Of a stretch of DNA of 64,000 nucleotides, positions 42,894-52,770 are shown piece after piece (the first letter of the stretch is position 1; the number at the start of each line of letters is the position of its first letter). This stretch comes from Epilithonimonas sp. JDS (GTDB lineage Bacteria; Bacteroidota; Bacteroidia; Flavobacteriales; Weeksellaceae): the NCBI RefSeq assembly GCF_021261315.1, contig NZ_JAJSAX010000001.1:558001-622000 (forward strand), given 5' to 3'. The translations under genes were made by a program, and so were the position numbers. A model generated the notes under the pieces. That model had not been told where the DNA came from. It searched no databases and saw only the letters and a list, made by a program, of their open reading frames with translations.

Positions 42894-44462
42894 TTAAAGT
42901 ACGCTAATAATAACGTTACCGATATTTGGAAGAACTACTCCATTAAGTCCATTAGCTCTCGCCTGGATGTCAAAAATTGTAACTACATCTCCACTTCTAA
43001 GTCCTTTCGTAAGACTCTCAACTTGTCCCAAAGAACTTCCGTTGATTGGCATTACAGGTTTTCCGGAAACTTTAACTTTGAAACTTACAACATCAAATGT
43101 TACAGGGAAATCAAAGTCTGGCAAAGTAGCCGTAAGAGTTTGCTTAGAGATAGATGCAGCAGGCATTGGTACATAACTAGCACCTCTGATCTGACCTCTT
43201 GGCGGTGGGATATTTTTAATTCTGAAATCAAATCCTTGTGTAATCATTTTTCCACTTGGAGATTTTCCAGAGATTGTCAATTTTACAGTGCTTCCAGAGC
43301 CAGGAGTCACCATCCATTTTCCTTTGCCGCCGCTAACTGCTGCTCCTGCTGCAGATAGATTAGTAGCATTAAGATCTGCTCCTAAGATAGATCCGGAAAC
43401 CGGGTTAGCCAAACCTCTGTACAAAACGTTCATTTTATCAGCTGCTAAAATTGCACCACTTTGCTCTTTCAATGCTTCTGCACCCGAAACTACGTTCAGT
43501 GTGTGAGCATAAGGAAGTGTATGAACTTTACCGTTTTTATCTGTAAATGAAATTTGTCCTTTTAATTCTTGTGCTCCTACAGTTCCTGTACCAGGTGTAA
43601 TGATTCCTTGACCATTAACAACTTTAGCACCAGTAATGCTTAAGCCAGGAACAGAACTTGCAAAAGTACCGATTGCCACTTTGATCTCAGCCGGCTCACC
43701 CTTCATTACTGAACTAGGACCAGATACCAAAGCTTCGTAAGCATCAAACTTGATATCAGCATCCACTTTCTCCTGCAACATAGATGTCAATGCATCTGAC
43801 TGGAGGTTTCTAGCTTCTGACTGAATCACCTCAAGATTTGAAAGTGCTGCAACCAACGGTTGGTTGTAGAATTTATACTGAGCCCAGCCTTTGTTTGCTC
43901 TTTTGTCTCCCTTTGGAAATTCTGCAACTAAATGTTTTGTAGCTCTTGTAGCTACATCTTTCAATTGTGCATTAGATCCAAAAGTTGAAATAATGTAGTT
44001 TCTTAGATCATCTACTTTAGTTTTAAGATCGTTTGACTGCTGTGATAAAACTTTCTCATCACCATCTTTAAAGAAAGTAGTTGTAGAAGGTTCTGTATTA
44101 TTAAGCGCTGTAAAACTCTCTTCAACAGCAAGATCTGAATTATATTCAGCTTCTGAGCTCATTTTGTTTTTCAAGCCATCAATATATCCTACTAAATCAT
44201 TTGTTTTAGCTTTCAATCCTTGATATTGCTGTAACATTGGACCGTAAATCTCCGGAGATGATACTGCTTTTGCTTTTAAAGTTGCTTCAAAAATTTTGTC
44301 ATTCTTATTTTCAACCATCAATCTGGTATCTGTAAGTGACTGATTTGTATCTTTATATGATCTGATGATTTCCTGATCGATCTGCATCGCTAGCATCGCG
44401 ATGAAAACCAAGTACATCAGGTTGATCATCTTCTGACGTGGTGTCTGTTTGCCTCCTGCCAT
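42894..44462 (-). CDS. gldM: type IX secretion/gliding motor protein GldM
   Basis: 522 residues. One N-terminal membrane helix (TPRQKMINLMYLVFIAMLAMQID) is followed by a long periplasmic part of helical and then beta-domains. The ending GNVIISVL and the repeated SGKPV/GKGKW elements match GldM. With GldL it forms the proton-driven rotary motor of type IX secretion. It sits 47 bases after gldL. Confidence 0.95.
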   Translation of the reverse strand: MAGGKQTPRQKMINLMYLVFIAMLAMQIDQEIIRSYKDTNQSLTDTRLMVENKNDKIFEATLKAKAVSSPEIYGPMLQQYQGLKAKTNDLVGYIDGLKNKMSSEAEYNSDLAVEESFTALNNTEPSTTTFFKDGDEKVLSQQSNDLKTKVDDLRNYIISTFGSNAQLKDVATRATKHLVAEFPKGDKRANKGWAQYKFYNQPLVAALSNLEVIQSEARNLQSDALTSMLQEKVDADIKFDAYEALVSGPSSVMKGEPAEIKVAIGTFASSVPGLSITGAKVVNGQGIITPGTGTVGAQELKGQISFTDKNGKVHTLPYAHTLNVVSGAEALKEQSGAILAADKMNVLYRGLANPVSGSILGADLNATNLSAAGAAVSGGKGKWMVTPGSGSTVKLTISGKSPSGKMITQGFDFRIKNIPPPRGQIRGASYVPMPAASISKQTLTATLPDFDFPVTFDVVSFKVKVSGKPVMPINGSSLGQVESLTKGLRSGDVVTIFDIQARANGLNGVVLPNIGNVIISVL

Positions 44463-44509
44463 TTTAATAAATTAAATTAATTGTTAAACAAAAATTAAAA
44501 TGATAGTGA

Positions 44510-45187
44510 TTAAGACTTCATTGCACTAAGCATACCACCATAAACTCTATTAAGATTATTTAGATTACCTGTTAGTCCTTGTAATTCTTCGTTAAATTTC
44601 TCAGAATGTGCTGCAGATTTTTGAATATCCTCAACATATTTTTTGCTGAATTCTGATTGTTTTTGTCCTTGCTCTAATTGAAGTGCATATAAAGCATTCA
44701 TACTTTCCAAATGTGAAGCAGCCATATTAAGTTGCTCGTTGTATTTGTGAGTAGAAGCAGAAACGTCAACAGTTTGGTTAATTTGATCAACTGAAGATGA
44801 GAATTTATCAATTCCTCCTCTTAGTCTTTCGAACAAGTTAACATCAAGTTTTGCATCAGCCAACATTTTATCAAGTTTGTCAGACAATGAAACCTCTAAT
44901 TCTTTGTTTTCAACTTTGGCAACAACTTTTCTTGGTTGTCTCTCAGCAGTTTCATCTAACAATTCAGGGTAAACATTTTCCCAAGCATAGCTTTCTTCTG
45001 ACTTTGGTGGATCGAATGCGAAGAATAAGAAGATCAATGCTTCTGTAATCAAACCTGCTGCTAGAGCAACGTTACCTGTGATAGGACCTAAACTCCAGTG
45101 TGTCATTTTAAACAAAGCTCCCAAGATTACGATAGCTGCTCCGAACGAATACACAAAATTCGTGATTGAATCTTTAGTTTTAAACAT
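44510..45187 (-). CDS. gldL: type IX secretion/gliding motor protein GldL
   Basis: 225 residues with two membrane helices (FVYSFGAAIVILGALFKM and NVALAAGLITEALIFLFFAF) containing a Glu in the second, the residue implicated in proton flow in GldL. The rest is cytoplasmic, with helical coiled-coil segments (SHKYNEQL, HLESMNALYALQLEQG). GldL makes the motor ring around GldM. It lies 37 bases after gldK. Confidence 0.95.
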   Translation of the reverse strand: MFKTKDSITNFVYSFGAAIVILGALFKMTHWSLGPITGNVALAAGLITEALIFLFFAFDPPKSEESYAWENVYPELLDETAERQPRKVVAKVENKELEVSLSDKLDKMLADAKLDVNLFERLRGGIDKFSSSVDQINQTVDVSASTHKYNEQLNMAASHLESMNALYALQLEQGQKQSEFSKKYVEDIQKSAAHSEKFNEELQGLTGNLNNLNRVYGGMLSAMKS

Positions 45188-45224
45188 CTTTTAAAAAAAT
45201 TTTTAGTTAGTAATAGTTAGTTAA

Positions 45225-46652
45225 TTATTTAGTTGTTCTTTTAAATTTGCCGGCTCCTGAAGGAATATCCTGGATTGTTCTGAATCCAATGAAACTTCTT
45301 GCAGAATCTTTTCTTTCCCAATCTCTGTATCCAGTCATTAGTAAATATCCTGCGTCTTTCCAAGATCCGCCTCTTACAGTTTTCTTCACTTCTCTGTAAG
45401 CCTGATTAGAAAGATTTGGATTTAAAGATGAAGAGAATTCGGAACTTGAATTGTTGTACGGTGATTCTGTCCATTCTGACACGTTACCTGCCATATCGTA
45501 CAGACCATATCCGTTTTTAGTGAATTTCTTAACAGGACCTGTATAAGTATAGTTTCCTGTTTTTTCATCTTCTATATAGTTACCTCTTTTCGGTTTGAAG
45601 TTTGCAAGGTAGCAACCTCTGTCATCCTGCAAATATGGACCACCCCAAGGATAAGTAGCATTCTGAATACCACCTTTTGCAGCATATTCCCATTCTGCTT
45701 CTGTAGGAAGACGGAATCTCATTGATTTTTGTTTTTTCTTTTTAAGACTGCTATTGAAATCAGTTTTAAGTTTGGTTCTGAAATCACAAAATGCTCTGGC
45801 CTGATCCCAAGTCACTCCAACAACCGGATATTCCTTATAAGCCTGATGCCAGAAATACTGATCAAACAGTGGCTCATTGTACGCATAGCTGAAATCCTTA
45901 ACCCAAACAGTTGTATCCGGATAGATTGCAATGCTTTCTTTTTTCAAATAGTTTGCACCTCTGTCTTTATCTTTAACGGCAGACATTACATCTTCCCACT
46001 GATAATTATATTTGATTTTTGACCAGTCAATAATTCTTTCGTTATTGATTCTCTTATCTGCCGGCAAGTACATTGATTCCAAAACTTCAGCATACTTTTC
46101 GTCTGGATAAGCAGAAGTGTTATAATACAAAGGAACTTTTTTATCTAATTTTTTAGATTCATCGTAGCCATCTCTGCCACCCTGAGCTTCTAAAAACTTT
46201 TGATAAGGTGTACCACCGTCTTCTCCAGTTTTCTTGGATGCATAAGCGTAATCAGCGATTGTACCGCCTTCGCCTTCACCACCGCCGCCTTCCCCGGCAG
46301 CTTCGGCCAGCAATCCTCTAGCGATAGAATCTCTAACTGCATTGATGAATAATCTATATTCTGCGTTAGTGATTTCGGTTTCATCCATAAAAAAGGAAGA
46401 TACTGTTACGGTTTTAGGCATTGCTTTCTCGGGTGTGGCTGAGAAATCCTGATCTGCCAGACCCATTACAAATGAACCTCCTGGTATTGGAACCATTCCG
46501 TAAGGCCGTTCTGCAACGAATGATTTTGATGATCCTCTCGGAACTAGCTCTCCTTTCATACCTGGATTACCAGTGATACCTTTTGAAGATCCTCCTCCGG
46601 AACAAGAAATTATCACTGAAGCCGATAAAAATATAAGTAATGTCCTTTTCAT
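45225..46652 (-). CDS. gldK: type IX secretion lipoprotein GldK
   Basis: 475 residues. A lipoprotein signal ends at Cys17 (SVIISC). A formylglycine-generating-enzyme-like (sulfatase-modifying) fold follows: PIPGGSFVMGL, the DETEITNAEYRLFIN stretch, and RLPTEAEWEYAAKGG, NVSEWTESP, VRGGSWKDAGY and RSFIGFRTI. GldK sits on the periplasmic side of the outer membrane and forms a ring with GldN. It is the first gene of gldK-L-M-N, with glmS upstream on the same strand. Confidence 0.96.
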   Translation of the reverse strand: MKRTLLIFLSASVIISCSGGGSSKGITGNPGMKGELVPRGSSKSFVAERPYGMVPIPGGSFVMGLADQDFSATPEKAMPKTVTVSSFFMDETEITNAEYRLFINAVRDSIARGLLAEAAGEGGGGEGEGGTIADYAYASKKTGEDGGTPYQKFLEAQGGRDGYDESKKLDKKVPLYYNTSAYPDEKYAEVLESMYLPADKRINNERIIDWSKIKYNYQWEDVMSAVKDKDRGANYLKKESIAIYPDTTVWVKDFSYAYNEPLFDQYFWHQAYKEYPVVGVTWDQARAFCDFRTKLKTDFNSSLKKKKQKSMRFRLPTEAEWEYAAKGGIQNATYPWGGPYLQDDRGCYLANFKPKRGNYIEDEKTGNYTYTGPVKKFTKNGYGLYDMAGNVSEWTESPYNNSSSEFSSSLNPNLSNQAYREVKKTVRGGSWKDAGYLLMTGYRDWERKDSARSFIGFRTIQDIPSGAGKFKRTTK

Positions 46653-46757
46653 CTATTTTAAAGAAATTAAGCGGTAAATATATAATTTTTTTTATGAATA
46701 ATTATCAATTTTTATTCAAAACGTAATTTGTTAAAGAATATTTCACAAACGAGAAAA

Positions 46758-48611
46758 TTATTCTACAGTTACGGATTTTGCAAGGTTTCTTGGCTGGTCT
46801 ACATTAGCCCCTCTTTCAACTGCGATATAGTATGATAATAGCTGTAATGGTACTGATGCCAAGATTGGGGAGAAACACTCAGAAGTCTCAGGAATCTCAA
46901 TAATATAATCTGCCATAGCAGCCACCTGAGTATCGCCTTTGTTAATAATAGCGATTACTTTTCCTTTTCTAGCTTTGATTTCCTGAACGTTGCTTACAAT
47001 CTTATCATAATGTCCAATTTTTGGAGCAATGATTACGATCGGCATATTTTCATCGATCAATGCAATAGGTCCGTGTTTCATCTCAGCAGCCGGATAACCT
47101 TCTGCGTGGATATAAGAAATCTCTTTAAGCTTAAGAGCACCTTCCAATGCCGCAGGGAAGTTATAACCTCTACCTAAATACAGGAAGTTGGTAGCGTCTG
47201 CAAATTTCTTAGCAATGCCTTTCACGACATCATCTACAGAATTCAAAACATCTTCCACTTTTTTAGGAATGGCTTCTAATTCAGTAATCAATCTCATGAA
47301 ATCGGCTTTACCTAAATTACCATTATGATTCCCTAATTTAATAGCAATCAAAGATAAAATTGTAAGCTGAGCCGTGAATGCTTTTGTAGATGCCACACCA
47401 ATCTCTGGTCCAGCGTGTGTGTAAGCACCTGCATCGGTATATCTTGCGATCGAAGAATCTACAACATTACAGATTCCAAATACGAAAGCACCTTTTTCTT
47501 TAGCTAATTTGATAGCTGCCATTGTATCGGCCGTTTCTCCAGACTGGGAAATAGCGATGACGACATCTTTTGAACTGATGATTGGATTTCTGTATCTGAA
47601 TTCTGAAGCATATTCTACTTCTACCGGAACTCTTGCAAATTCCTCAATTAAATATTCTCCTATAAGTCCTGCATGCCAAGAAGTTCCGCAAGCAATGATG
47701 ATGATCCTTTCTGCATTCGTCAATCTTTCCAAATGATCCCAAATACCTGCCATCTTAATAATTCCTTCTTCAGCTAGCAATCTTCCTCTCATTGTGTCAA
47801 GGATAGATTTTGGCTGTTCGAAGATTTCTTTTAACATAAAATGCTCGTAACCGCCTTTTTCAATTTGCTCAAGATTTAGTCTTAATTCCTGAATTGCAGG
47901 TTCAATTTTGGTATTTTCTTTTATGGTTCTGATGTCGATACCATTTTCTAAAGAGATGCTTGCCATATGTCCTTCTTCAAGATACACTGCTTCCTTTGTA
48001 AATTCTACAAATGGAGAAGCATCAGAAGCTACGAAAAATTCGTTGTCTCCAATCCCTACAGCCAAAGGAGATCCCAGTCTTGCAACAACTAGTTCGCCAG
48101 GAAAATCCTCGTGCATTACAGAAACTGCGTAGGCTCCATATACTTCATTTAATGCATATCTTACTGCTTCAGGAAATTCCAAAGTTGGCTCTTTATCCAT
48201 AAAATACTGGATAAGATTAACTAATACCTCTGTATCAGTTTCAGATTTAAAATCAAAATCTTTATTGATCAACATGGTTTTGATCGTATCATAATTTTCA
48301 ATGATACCGTTATGAACCAATGCTATTTTTCCATTATTAGAAACATGGGGATGCGAATTATTATCGCTAGGAACACCATGTGTAGCCCATCTTGTGTGAC
48401 CCATCCCTATCTTGGATGTGCTTTTTAATGCTTTAGAAATAGCAACAAGATCATCAACTTTACCCTTTGTTTTTTTAACTTCAAATTCTCCTGCATCAGT
48501 TTCTAAAACAACGCCAGCACTGTCGTATCCACGATATTCCAAACGACGCAGTCCATTGATAACAATTTCATATGCATCTCTAAAACCTGTATAACCTACG
48601 ATTCCACACAT
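46758..48611 (-). CDS. glmS: glutamine--fructose-6-phosphate aminotransferase
   Basis: 617 residues, a full-length enzyme. The class II glutaminase domain starts with catalytic Cys2 (MCGIVGYTGF), with GHTRWATHG and HNGIIENY. Two SIS domains follow with ACGTSWHAGL, SQSGETADT and the ending NLAKSVTVE. It makes glucosamine-6-phosphate for peptidoglycan and lipopolysaccharide. It lies between a DUF4270-type gene and gldK. No glmS ribozyme-like leader was noticed. Confidence 0.97.
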   Translation of the reverse strand: MCGIVGYTGFRDAYEIVINGLRRLEYRGYDSAGVVLETDAGEFEVKKTKGKVDDLVAISKALKSTSKIGMGHTRWATHGVPSDNNSHPHVSNNGKIALVHNGIIENYDTIKTMLINKDFDFKSETDTEVLVNLIQYFMDKEPTLEFPEAVRYALNEVYGAYAVSVMHEDFPGELVVARLGSPLAVGIGDNEFFVASDASPFVEFTKEAVYLEEGHMASISLENGIDIRTIKENTKIEPAIQELRLNLEQIEKGGYEHFMLKEIFEQPKSILDTMRGRLLAEEGIIKMAGIWDHLERLTNAERIIIIACGTSWHAGLIGEYLIEEFARVPVEVEYASEFRYRNPIISSKDVVIAISQSGETADTMAAIKLAKEKGAFVFGICNVVDSSIARYTDAGAYTHAGPEIGVASTKAFTAQLTILSLIAIKLGNHNGNLGKADFMRLITELEAIPKKVEDVLNSVDDVVKGIAKKFADATNFLYLGRGYNFPAALEGALKLKEISYIHAEGYPAAEMKHGPIALIDENMPIVIIAPKIGHYDKIVSNVQEIKARKGKVIAIINKGDTQVAAMADYIIEIPETSECFSPILASVPLQLLSYYIAVERGANVDQPRNLAKSVTVE

Positions 48612-48630
48612 ATATTAGTAGCTTTATTTT

Positions 48631-50262
48631 TTATTTTTTTGTATATATTATTCTTAGTTGGGCTGCCTTAGAGCCTTTTACCACCTCATTTCCTACCGTA
48701 CTAAGATCAGTTCCTTTTAGAAGGATACGGTAAGGTGCATATGCTCTATTATTATATTGCTGTCCTAATAGAAGTCCGGTAGAAGTATCGCTTAAATAAC
48801 TTCCCACATTGATGATAAAATCTTCATTTTTAGCATATGGATCATAGCTTTCATTCTCAATAAGTGTCTTAAGTGAAGCTGTAATTCCAATATCATAATA
48901 GGCATCTTTGGTTGACAAATTTGCTATTCTCACTAACGAATATCCGGCACTTGACAAAGTTGTCATATCCGGCAGAAATCCTGCTGAAAATCTCTCTTTC
49001 ACAAGAAGACTCATTGGTTTCTGGTAAGCATTACTCCAACTAGCATCGCTATCATCATTATAAAGTCTGATTTTTGCCGAAACAATTCCGATTTTATTGT
49101 TTTTATACTCGGTTCTCAAGTCTTCTAATGTTTTAGCAGGAATTCTGATCCCGACGCTGGCACCGCCCATTCCTTGAAGATATAGCTTTTCAGCATAATT
49201 GGACGTTTGAACCGTTAAAGGATTAGTATTTTTTATATTATTAAAATCAGCAATTTTAACAGCACTGTTCATTGCGCTATTATACTGAGTGCCAGCTCTG
49301 GCATAATTAATTTGACTAAGATGAACATTTCCAGAACCTACATTCAATGTTGTTTCTGCTTTTGTACGGGTAACAGTTCCGTTGGTCTCCGTTACGTCAT
49401 TCTTATAGTAAATTGTAATCGCTGCATCATTAGGTGCCATTGAGAATAAGTAACCATCATTTTGCTCAACGGAAATACTGATTCCCTTGAAGTATCTGAT
49501 GAATGATGCTGCATCTTTAAGAACCTGATCTCCTTGTTTCGCTATGATTTTGTTTTGAAAAAAATTCTTATCCAAATCTATTCTTAAGCCAACCGCTCTG
49601 TTCAACAATTCCGTAGCATCAGAATCTTTAGTAATTACGACTGAGTTTACAGATCCGCTAAAAGGTTTCGATCCTATTTCTGCACCCAAAGCAACTGCCT
49701 TATTAGACAGCAGTGAATCTGAAGTTCCGCCTAAAAAGTCATTAACTTCATTAATTTTGATAGTAAGTGGTGTTTTCTGACCACCCATTTTTGCTTTACC
49801 ATATTTATTTACCGGATAGTTTGTTACAACTTTCTTTGCTGGAACGGCACCATCAGGATAGGTATAATCTTCTGTAGTCGTTGTCTTGACTGAATCTGAA
49901 GCAGTTTGATACTTTGGTTTCAAAGTTAAAACAACCGAGTCAATGACAGGATTTTTTCCAAAATCAGGATTGTAGGCATTCAGACGAACCTGTGTAATGT
50001 ACGAAACTTTCTGCCCTCCGAACACTTGCTCACTAAAAGCTCCTATTCTAACACTATCCAATTTTGAAGCATCAGCCCGGATTACATCATTATTGTCTAC
50101 ATTATAAGCAATAAGACCGTAAGCCTTGTCCACACCATCAGATGCATTTCCAGATACCAACTGAGATCCCAGATCATCAATTTCCCCTTCACAAGAATTC
50201 AAAACTACCATTCCCATTACCAAAAACGGGATCATCTTCATCAAAGTTTTTATTTTTATCAT
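48631..50262 (-). CDS. DUF4270-type lipoprotein
   Basis: 543 residues. The lipoprotein signal ends in VVLNSC at residue 24, followed by acidic EGEIDDLG, as in exported lipoproteins of this phylum. The body is mostly beta-strands with VRIGAFSEQVFGG, TQVRLNAYNPDFGKNPVIDSVV-like text, NDFLGGTSDSLLSN and a C-terminal repeat of receptor-like strands. This matches the conserved DUF4270 family of Bacteroidota. Function unknown. It is 15 bases after the glycogen-synthase-like gene and 19 bases before glmS. Confidence 0.85.
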   Translation of the reverse strand: MIKIKTLMKMIPFLVMGMVVLNSCEGEIDDLGSQLVSGNASDGVDKAYGLIAYNVDNNDVIRADASKLDSVRIGAFSEQVFGGQKVSYITQVRLNAYNPDFGKNPVIDSVVLTLKPKYQTASDSVKTTTTEDYTYPDGAVPAKKVVTNYPVNKYGKAKMGGQKTPLTIKINEVNDFLGGTSDSLLSNKAVALGAEIGSKPFSGSVNSVVITKDSDATELLNRAVGLRIDLDKNFFQNKIIAKQGDQVLKDAASFIRYFKGISISVEQNDGYLFSMAPNDAAITIYYKNDVTETNGTVTRTKAETTLNVGSGNVHLSQINYARAGTQYNSAMNSAVKIADFNNIKNTNPLTVQTSNYAEKLYLQGMGGASVGIRIPAKTLEDLRTEYKNNKIGIVSAKIRLYNDDSDASWSNAYQKPMSLLVKERFSAGFLPDMTTLSSAGYSLVRIANLSTKDAYYDIGITASLKTLIENESYDPYAKNEDFIINVGSYLSDTSTGLLLGQQYNNRAYAPYRILLKGTDLSTVGNEVVKGSKAAQLRIIYTKK

Positions 50263-50277
50263 CTTAAAAAATAGTAA

Positions 50278-51048
50278 TTAATAAACGGTTGCTATGGAAT
50301 CAGCATTCAAATATTCTGATTTCTCAGCTTCTGCTTTTCCATAAGCTTCCTCCAATTTTTCCTCCAGGAATTCATTTCCTTTTACAATGACATCTACATA
50401 CTGCATACTGTCATTCACAAAACCTAGAAAGCTTGGGTTATTTAACGATTCCAAATCCGAAATATTATCAAATGCCAATATTTCTTTCGTATTACCGTTC
50501 AACTCAATATCGTCTTCGTTGTAAACAGAAAGTACAATTTTGGTATCATTGAAATAGGTATCGTCTTTATAGTAAGTCTTCAGATAAATAGGTATTAATG
50601 AAGACATCCAGCCATTCAAGTGGATCACATCCGGTACCCAGTTTAGTTTTTTGATTGTCTCAATAACGCCTCGTGCAAAGAAAACGGCTCTTTCATTATT
50701 ATCTTCAAAAGCTTTTCCCTCGTCATCGTGGTAATATTGTTTTCTTTTGAAGTACTCTTCGTTGTCAATAAAATAAACCTGCAGACGCTCGCCTGGTAAA
50801 GAGGCAACCTTAATAATCAAAGGCTGGTCCAGATCATTAATAATAATATTCATCCCAGACAATCTGATAACTTCGTGAAGCTGGAATTTTCTCTCACTTA
50901 TTTGTCCGAATCTAGGCATAAAAACCCTGACATCGTTACCACTTCCGTGCATTTTCAGCGCCATTTTGTGTACCAAACTTCCCATATTAGTATCTTCTTG
51001 GTAAGGGAACATTTCTGTAGTAACGTATAAAATCTTTTGATTAGGCAT
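50278..51048 (-). CDS. glycogen synthase-like protein, catalytic N-domain only
   Basis: 256 residues from the ATG at 51048 (MPNQKILYVTTEMFPYQ); an ATG 14 codons upstream is also possible. The family GT5 N-terminal domain is recognisable (ILYVTTEMFPYQ, DVRVFMPRFGQI, DNNERAVFFARGVIE, PDVIHLNGWMSSL). The second domain of about 230 residues is absent, and the usual KTGGL-type loop is NMGSL here, lacking the Lys. Shortened forms like this seem to be conserved next to panC in Flavobacteriia. It may not be an active glycogen synthase. It is divergent from panC. Confidence 0.8.
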   Translation of the reverse strand: MPNQKILYVTTEMFPYQEDTNMGSLVHKMALKMHGSGNDVRVFMPRFGQISERKFQLHEVIRLSGMNIIINDLDQPLIIKVASLPGERLQVYFIDNEEYFKRKQYYHDDEGKAFEDNNERAVFFARGVIETIKKLNWVPDVIHLNGWMSSLIPIYLKTYYKDDTYFNDTKIVLSVYNEDDIELNGNTKEILAFDNISDLESLNNPSFLGFVNDSMQYVDVIVKGNEFLEEKLEEAYGKAEAEKSEYLNADSIATVY

Positions 51049-51357
51049 AAAATTTACTTTAGATGAAGGTATAAAATCTTCATTTTGCAAAATTACAAAA
51101 AATTAAATCAAATTATTTATTTTCATTAATATTAATATTTATAATCAATAATCATTAATTATCAACAAGTTACAGACTCGAAAATGTTAATTTTATATGA
51201 TAATAATGAGATAATTAATGATTCAATATCACAAACCAACATTATTAATATAAGTTTCAAAGAATTAAGCTTAAAATTCTAAATTAATAATTATAAATAC
51301 TGTATGATCTTAGAAATTGCAAAAACGATTATCTTTGATTCATAAAATATTGAACAA

Positions 51358-52203
51358 ATGCAGGTCTTCTACGACAAAAATTCTTTTACAGAATATATAA
51401 AATCACAAAAACATCAACACAAAACAATTGGATTTGCACCAACAATGGGCGCATTGCACGCTGGTCACATCTCATTATATCAGGAAGCTAAAAAAGATAA
51501 CGACATCGTTGTTTCCTCAATATTCGTGAATCCAACCCAATTCAATAATCCTGAGGATCTGGAAAAATATCCAAGGACTATGGAAGATGATATTAGGAAA
51601 TTGGAAGATTCAAATCTGGTAGATGCAGTTTACATTCCAAGCATTGAAGATATCTATCCAAACGGAATGGAAAGACAGCACTATGATTTTGGAGGAATTG
51701 AGAACGAAATGGAAGGCGCCGCAAGACCGGGACATTTTGACGGCGTTGGAACTGTAGTGGAAGAATTGTTTTTGCAAGTTCAGCCCGACAACGCTTATTT
51801 TGGAGAAAAAGATTTTCAACAGCTTAAAATCATCGAAAAACTGGTAGAAGTTTCGAATTTGAAAATCAAAATCCACGGTGTGAAAATCCATCGGGAAGAA
51901 AACGGACTTGCGATGAGTTCCCGAAATATGCGTCTTTCTGAAATAGAAAAAGAAACCTCAGCACTTATTTATAAAACTTTGAAAAAAGTAAATGATTGGT
52001 TCAAGGTCATCTCTGTTCCTGAAATTAAATCGAGAGTCGAAGAGATTTTTGACAGAGATGATATGGAACTTGAATATTTCCTTATTGCCGATGAAGAAAC
52101 TTTGAAAGAAGTAGATTTTTTTTCCGAGGATAAAGACTTCCGTACTTTCATCGTGGTGAATGTTGGCAATGTTAGATTAATTGACAATCTTCATTTGGAT
52201 TAA
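51358..52203 (+). CDS. panC: pantothenate synthetase
   Basis: 281 residues, the normal length. Motifs: GFAPTMGALHAGHISLY (HxGH nucleotidyl-transfer signature), VSSIFVNPTQFNNPEDL, GHFDGVGTVVEELF and FGEKDFQQL. It condenses pantoate with beta-alanine using ATP to make pantothenate for coenzyme A. It stands alone with its own terminator; a TATCTTTG -7 element lies 20 bases upstream (51330-51337). Confidence 0.96.
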   Translation: MQVFYDKNSFTEYIKSQKHQHKTIGFAPTMGALHAGHISLYQEAKKDNDIVVSSIFVNPTQFNNPEDLEKYPRTMEDDIRKLEDSNLVDAVYIPSIEDIYPNGMERQHYDFGGIENEMEGAARPGHFDGVGTVVEELFLQVQPDNAYFGEKDFQQLKIIEKLVEVSNLKIKIHGVKIHREENGLAMSSRNMRLSEIEKETSALIYKTLKKVNDWFKVISVPEIKSRVEEIFDRDDMELEYFLIADEETLKEVDFFSEDKDFRTFIVVNVGNVRLIDNLHLD

Positions 52204-52224
52204 ATAAATATTTGGACAAAAAAA

Positions 52225-52251
52225 AGGAACTTCTTTATACAAGAAGTTCCT
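52225..52251 (+). terminator. terminator after panC
   Basis: AGGAACTTCTT (52225-52235) pairs with AAGAAGTTCCT (52241-52251), loop TATAC. Confidence 0.85.
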
Positions 52252-52301
52252 ACACCAAATCACAAAATATTAATATGAAAAAAATTTACTTGCGTAAATT
52301 G

Positions 52302-52374
52302 TGACCCGGCTGGGATTCGAACCCAGGACCCATACATTAAAAGTGTATTGCTCTACCAGCTGAGCTACCGAGTC
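52302..52374 (-). tRNA. tRNA-Lys (TTT), copy 1
   Basis: 73-nt cloverleaf with acceptor GACTCGG/CCGGGTC, loop CTTTTAA and anticodon TTT. Identical to the copy at 52591. Confidence 0.97.
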
Positions 52375-52472
52375 GGCCACTTTAATTAATATTTCTACTA
52401 ATTAAAATTGTTTTTGATTTCGAAAAATATTAGAAAATGAATTCCTCAATTTTTCATCCTTAATTTTTGCAG

Positions 52473-52555
52473 TGCCTGCGACTGGACTCGAACCAGCACA
52501 TCCTTAGGAAACCACCCCCTCAAGATGGCGTGTCTACCAATTTCACCACGCAGGC
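52473..52555 (-). tRNA. tRNA-Leu (GAG)
   Basis: 83-nt class II tRNA with acceptor GCCTGCG/CGCAGGC, anticodon stem CCATC/GGTGG, loop TTGAGGG giving GAG, and a long variable arm. Confidence 0.96.
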
Positions 52556-52588
52556 AAAAAAAAACCGTATCGCTACGGATTTTTTGCT
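52556..52588 (-). terminator. terminator between tRNA-Lys and tRNA-Leu
   Basis: CCGTA pairs with TACGG around TCGC, with A-runs on the plus strand that make a U-tract on the minus strand. It separates the second tRNA-Lys from tRNA-Leu. Confidence 0.7.
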
Positions 52589-52590
52589 TG

Positions 52591-52663
52591 TGACCCGGCT
52601 GGGATTCGAACCCAGGACCCATACATTAAAAGTGTATTGCTCTACCAGCTGAGCTACCGAGTC
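52591..52663 (-). tRNA. tRNA-Lys (TTT), copy 2
   Basis: 73 nt, identical in sequence to the copy at 52302-52374, including a few flanking bases. Confidence 0.97.
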
Positions 52664-52770
52664 GGCCACATTTAAAATCTCAATATTACTATTTCGTTTT
52701 AAAGTGGTGCAAAGATAGGCGTTTTTTTAAAATCTCAAAATTTTTTTCGAACTTTGTTTAAAATAAAATT

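Noticed and set aside
41613-46652. New secretion system
   Set aside because: These are the known GldK-L-M-N components of type IX secretion in the normal order.
52467-52652. Small plus-strand open frame
   Set aside because: It is made of antisense tRNA-Leu and tRNA-Lys sequence.
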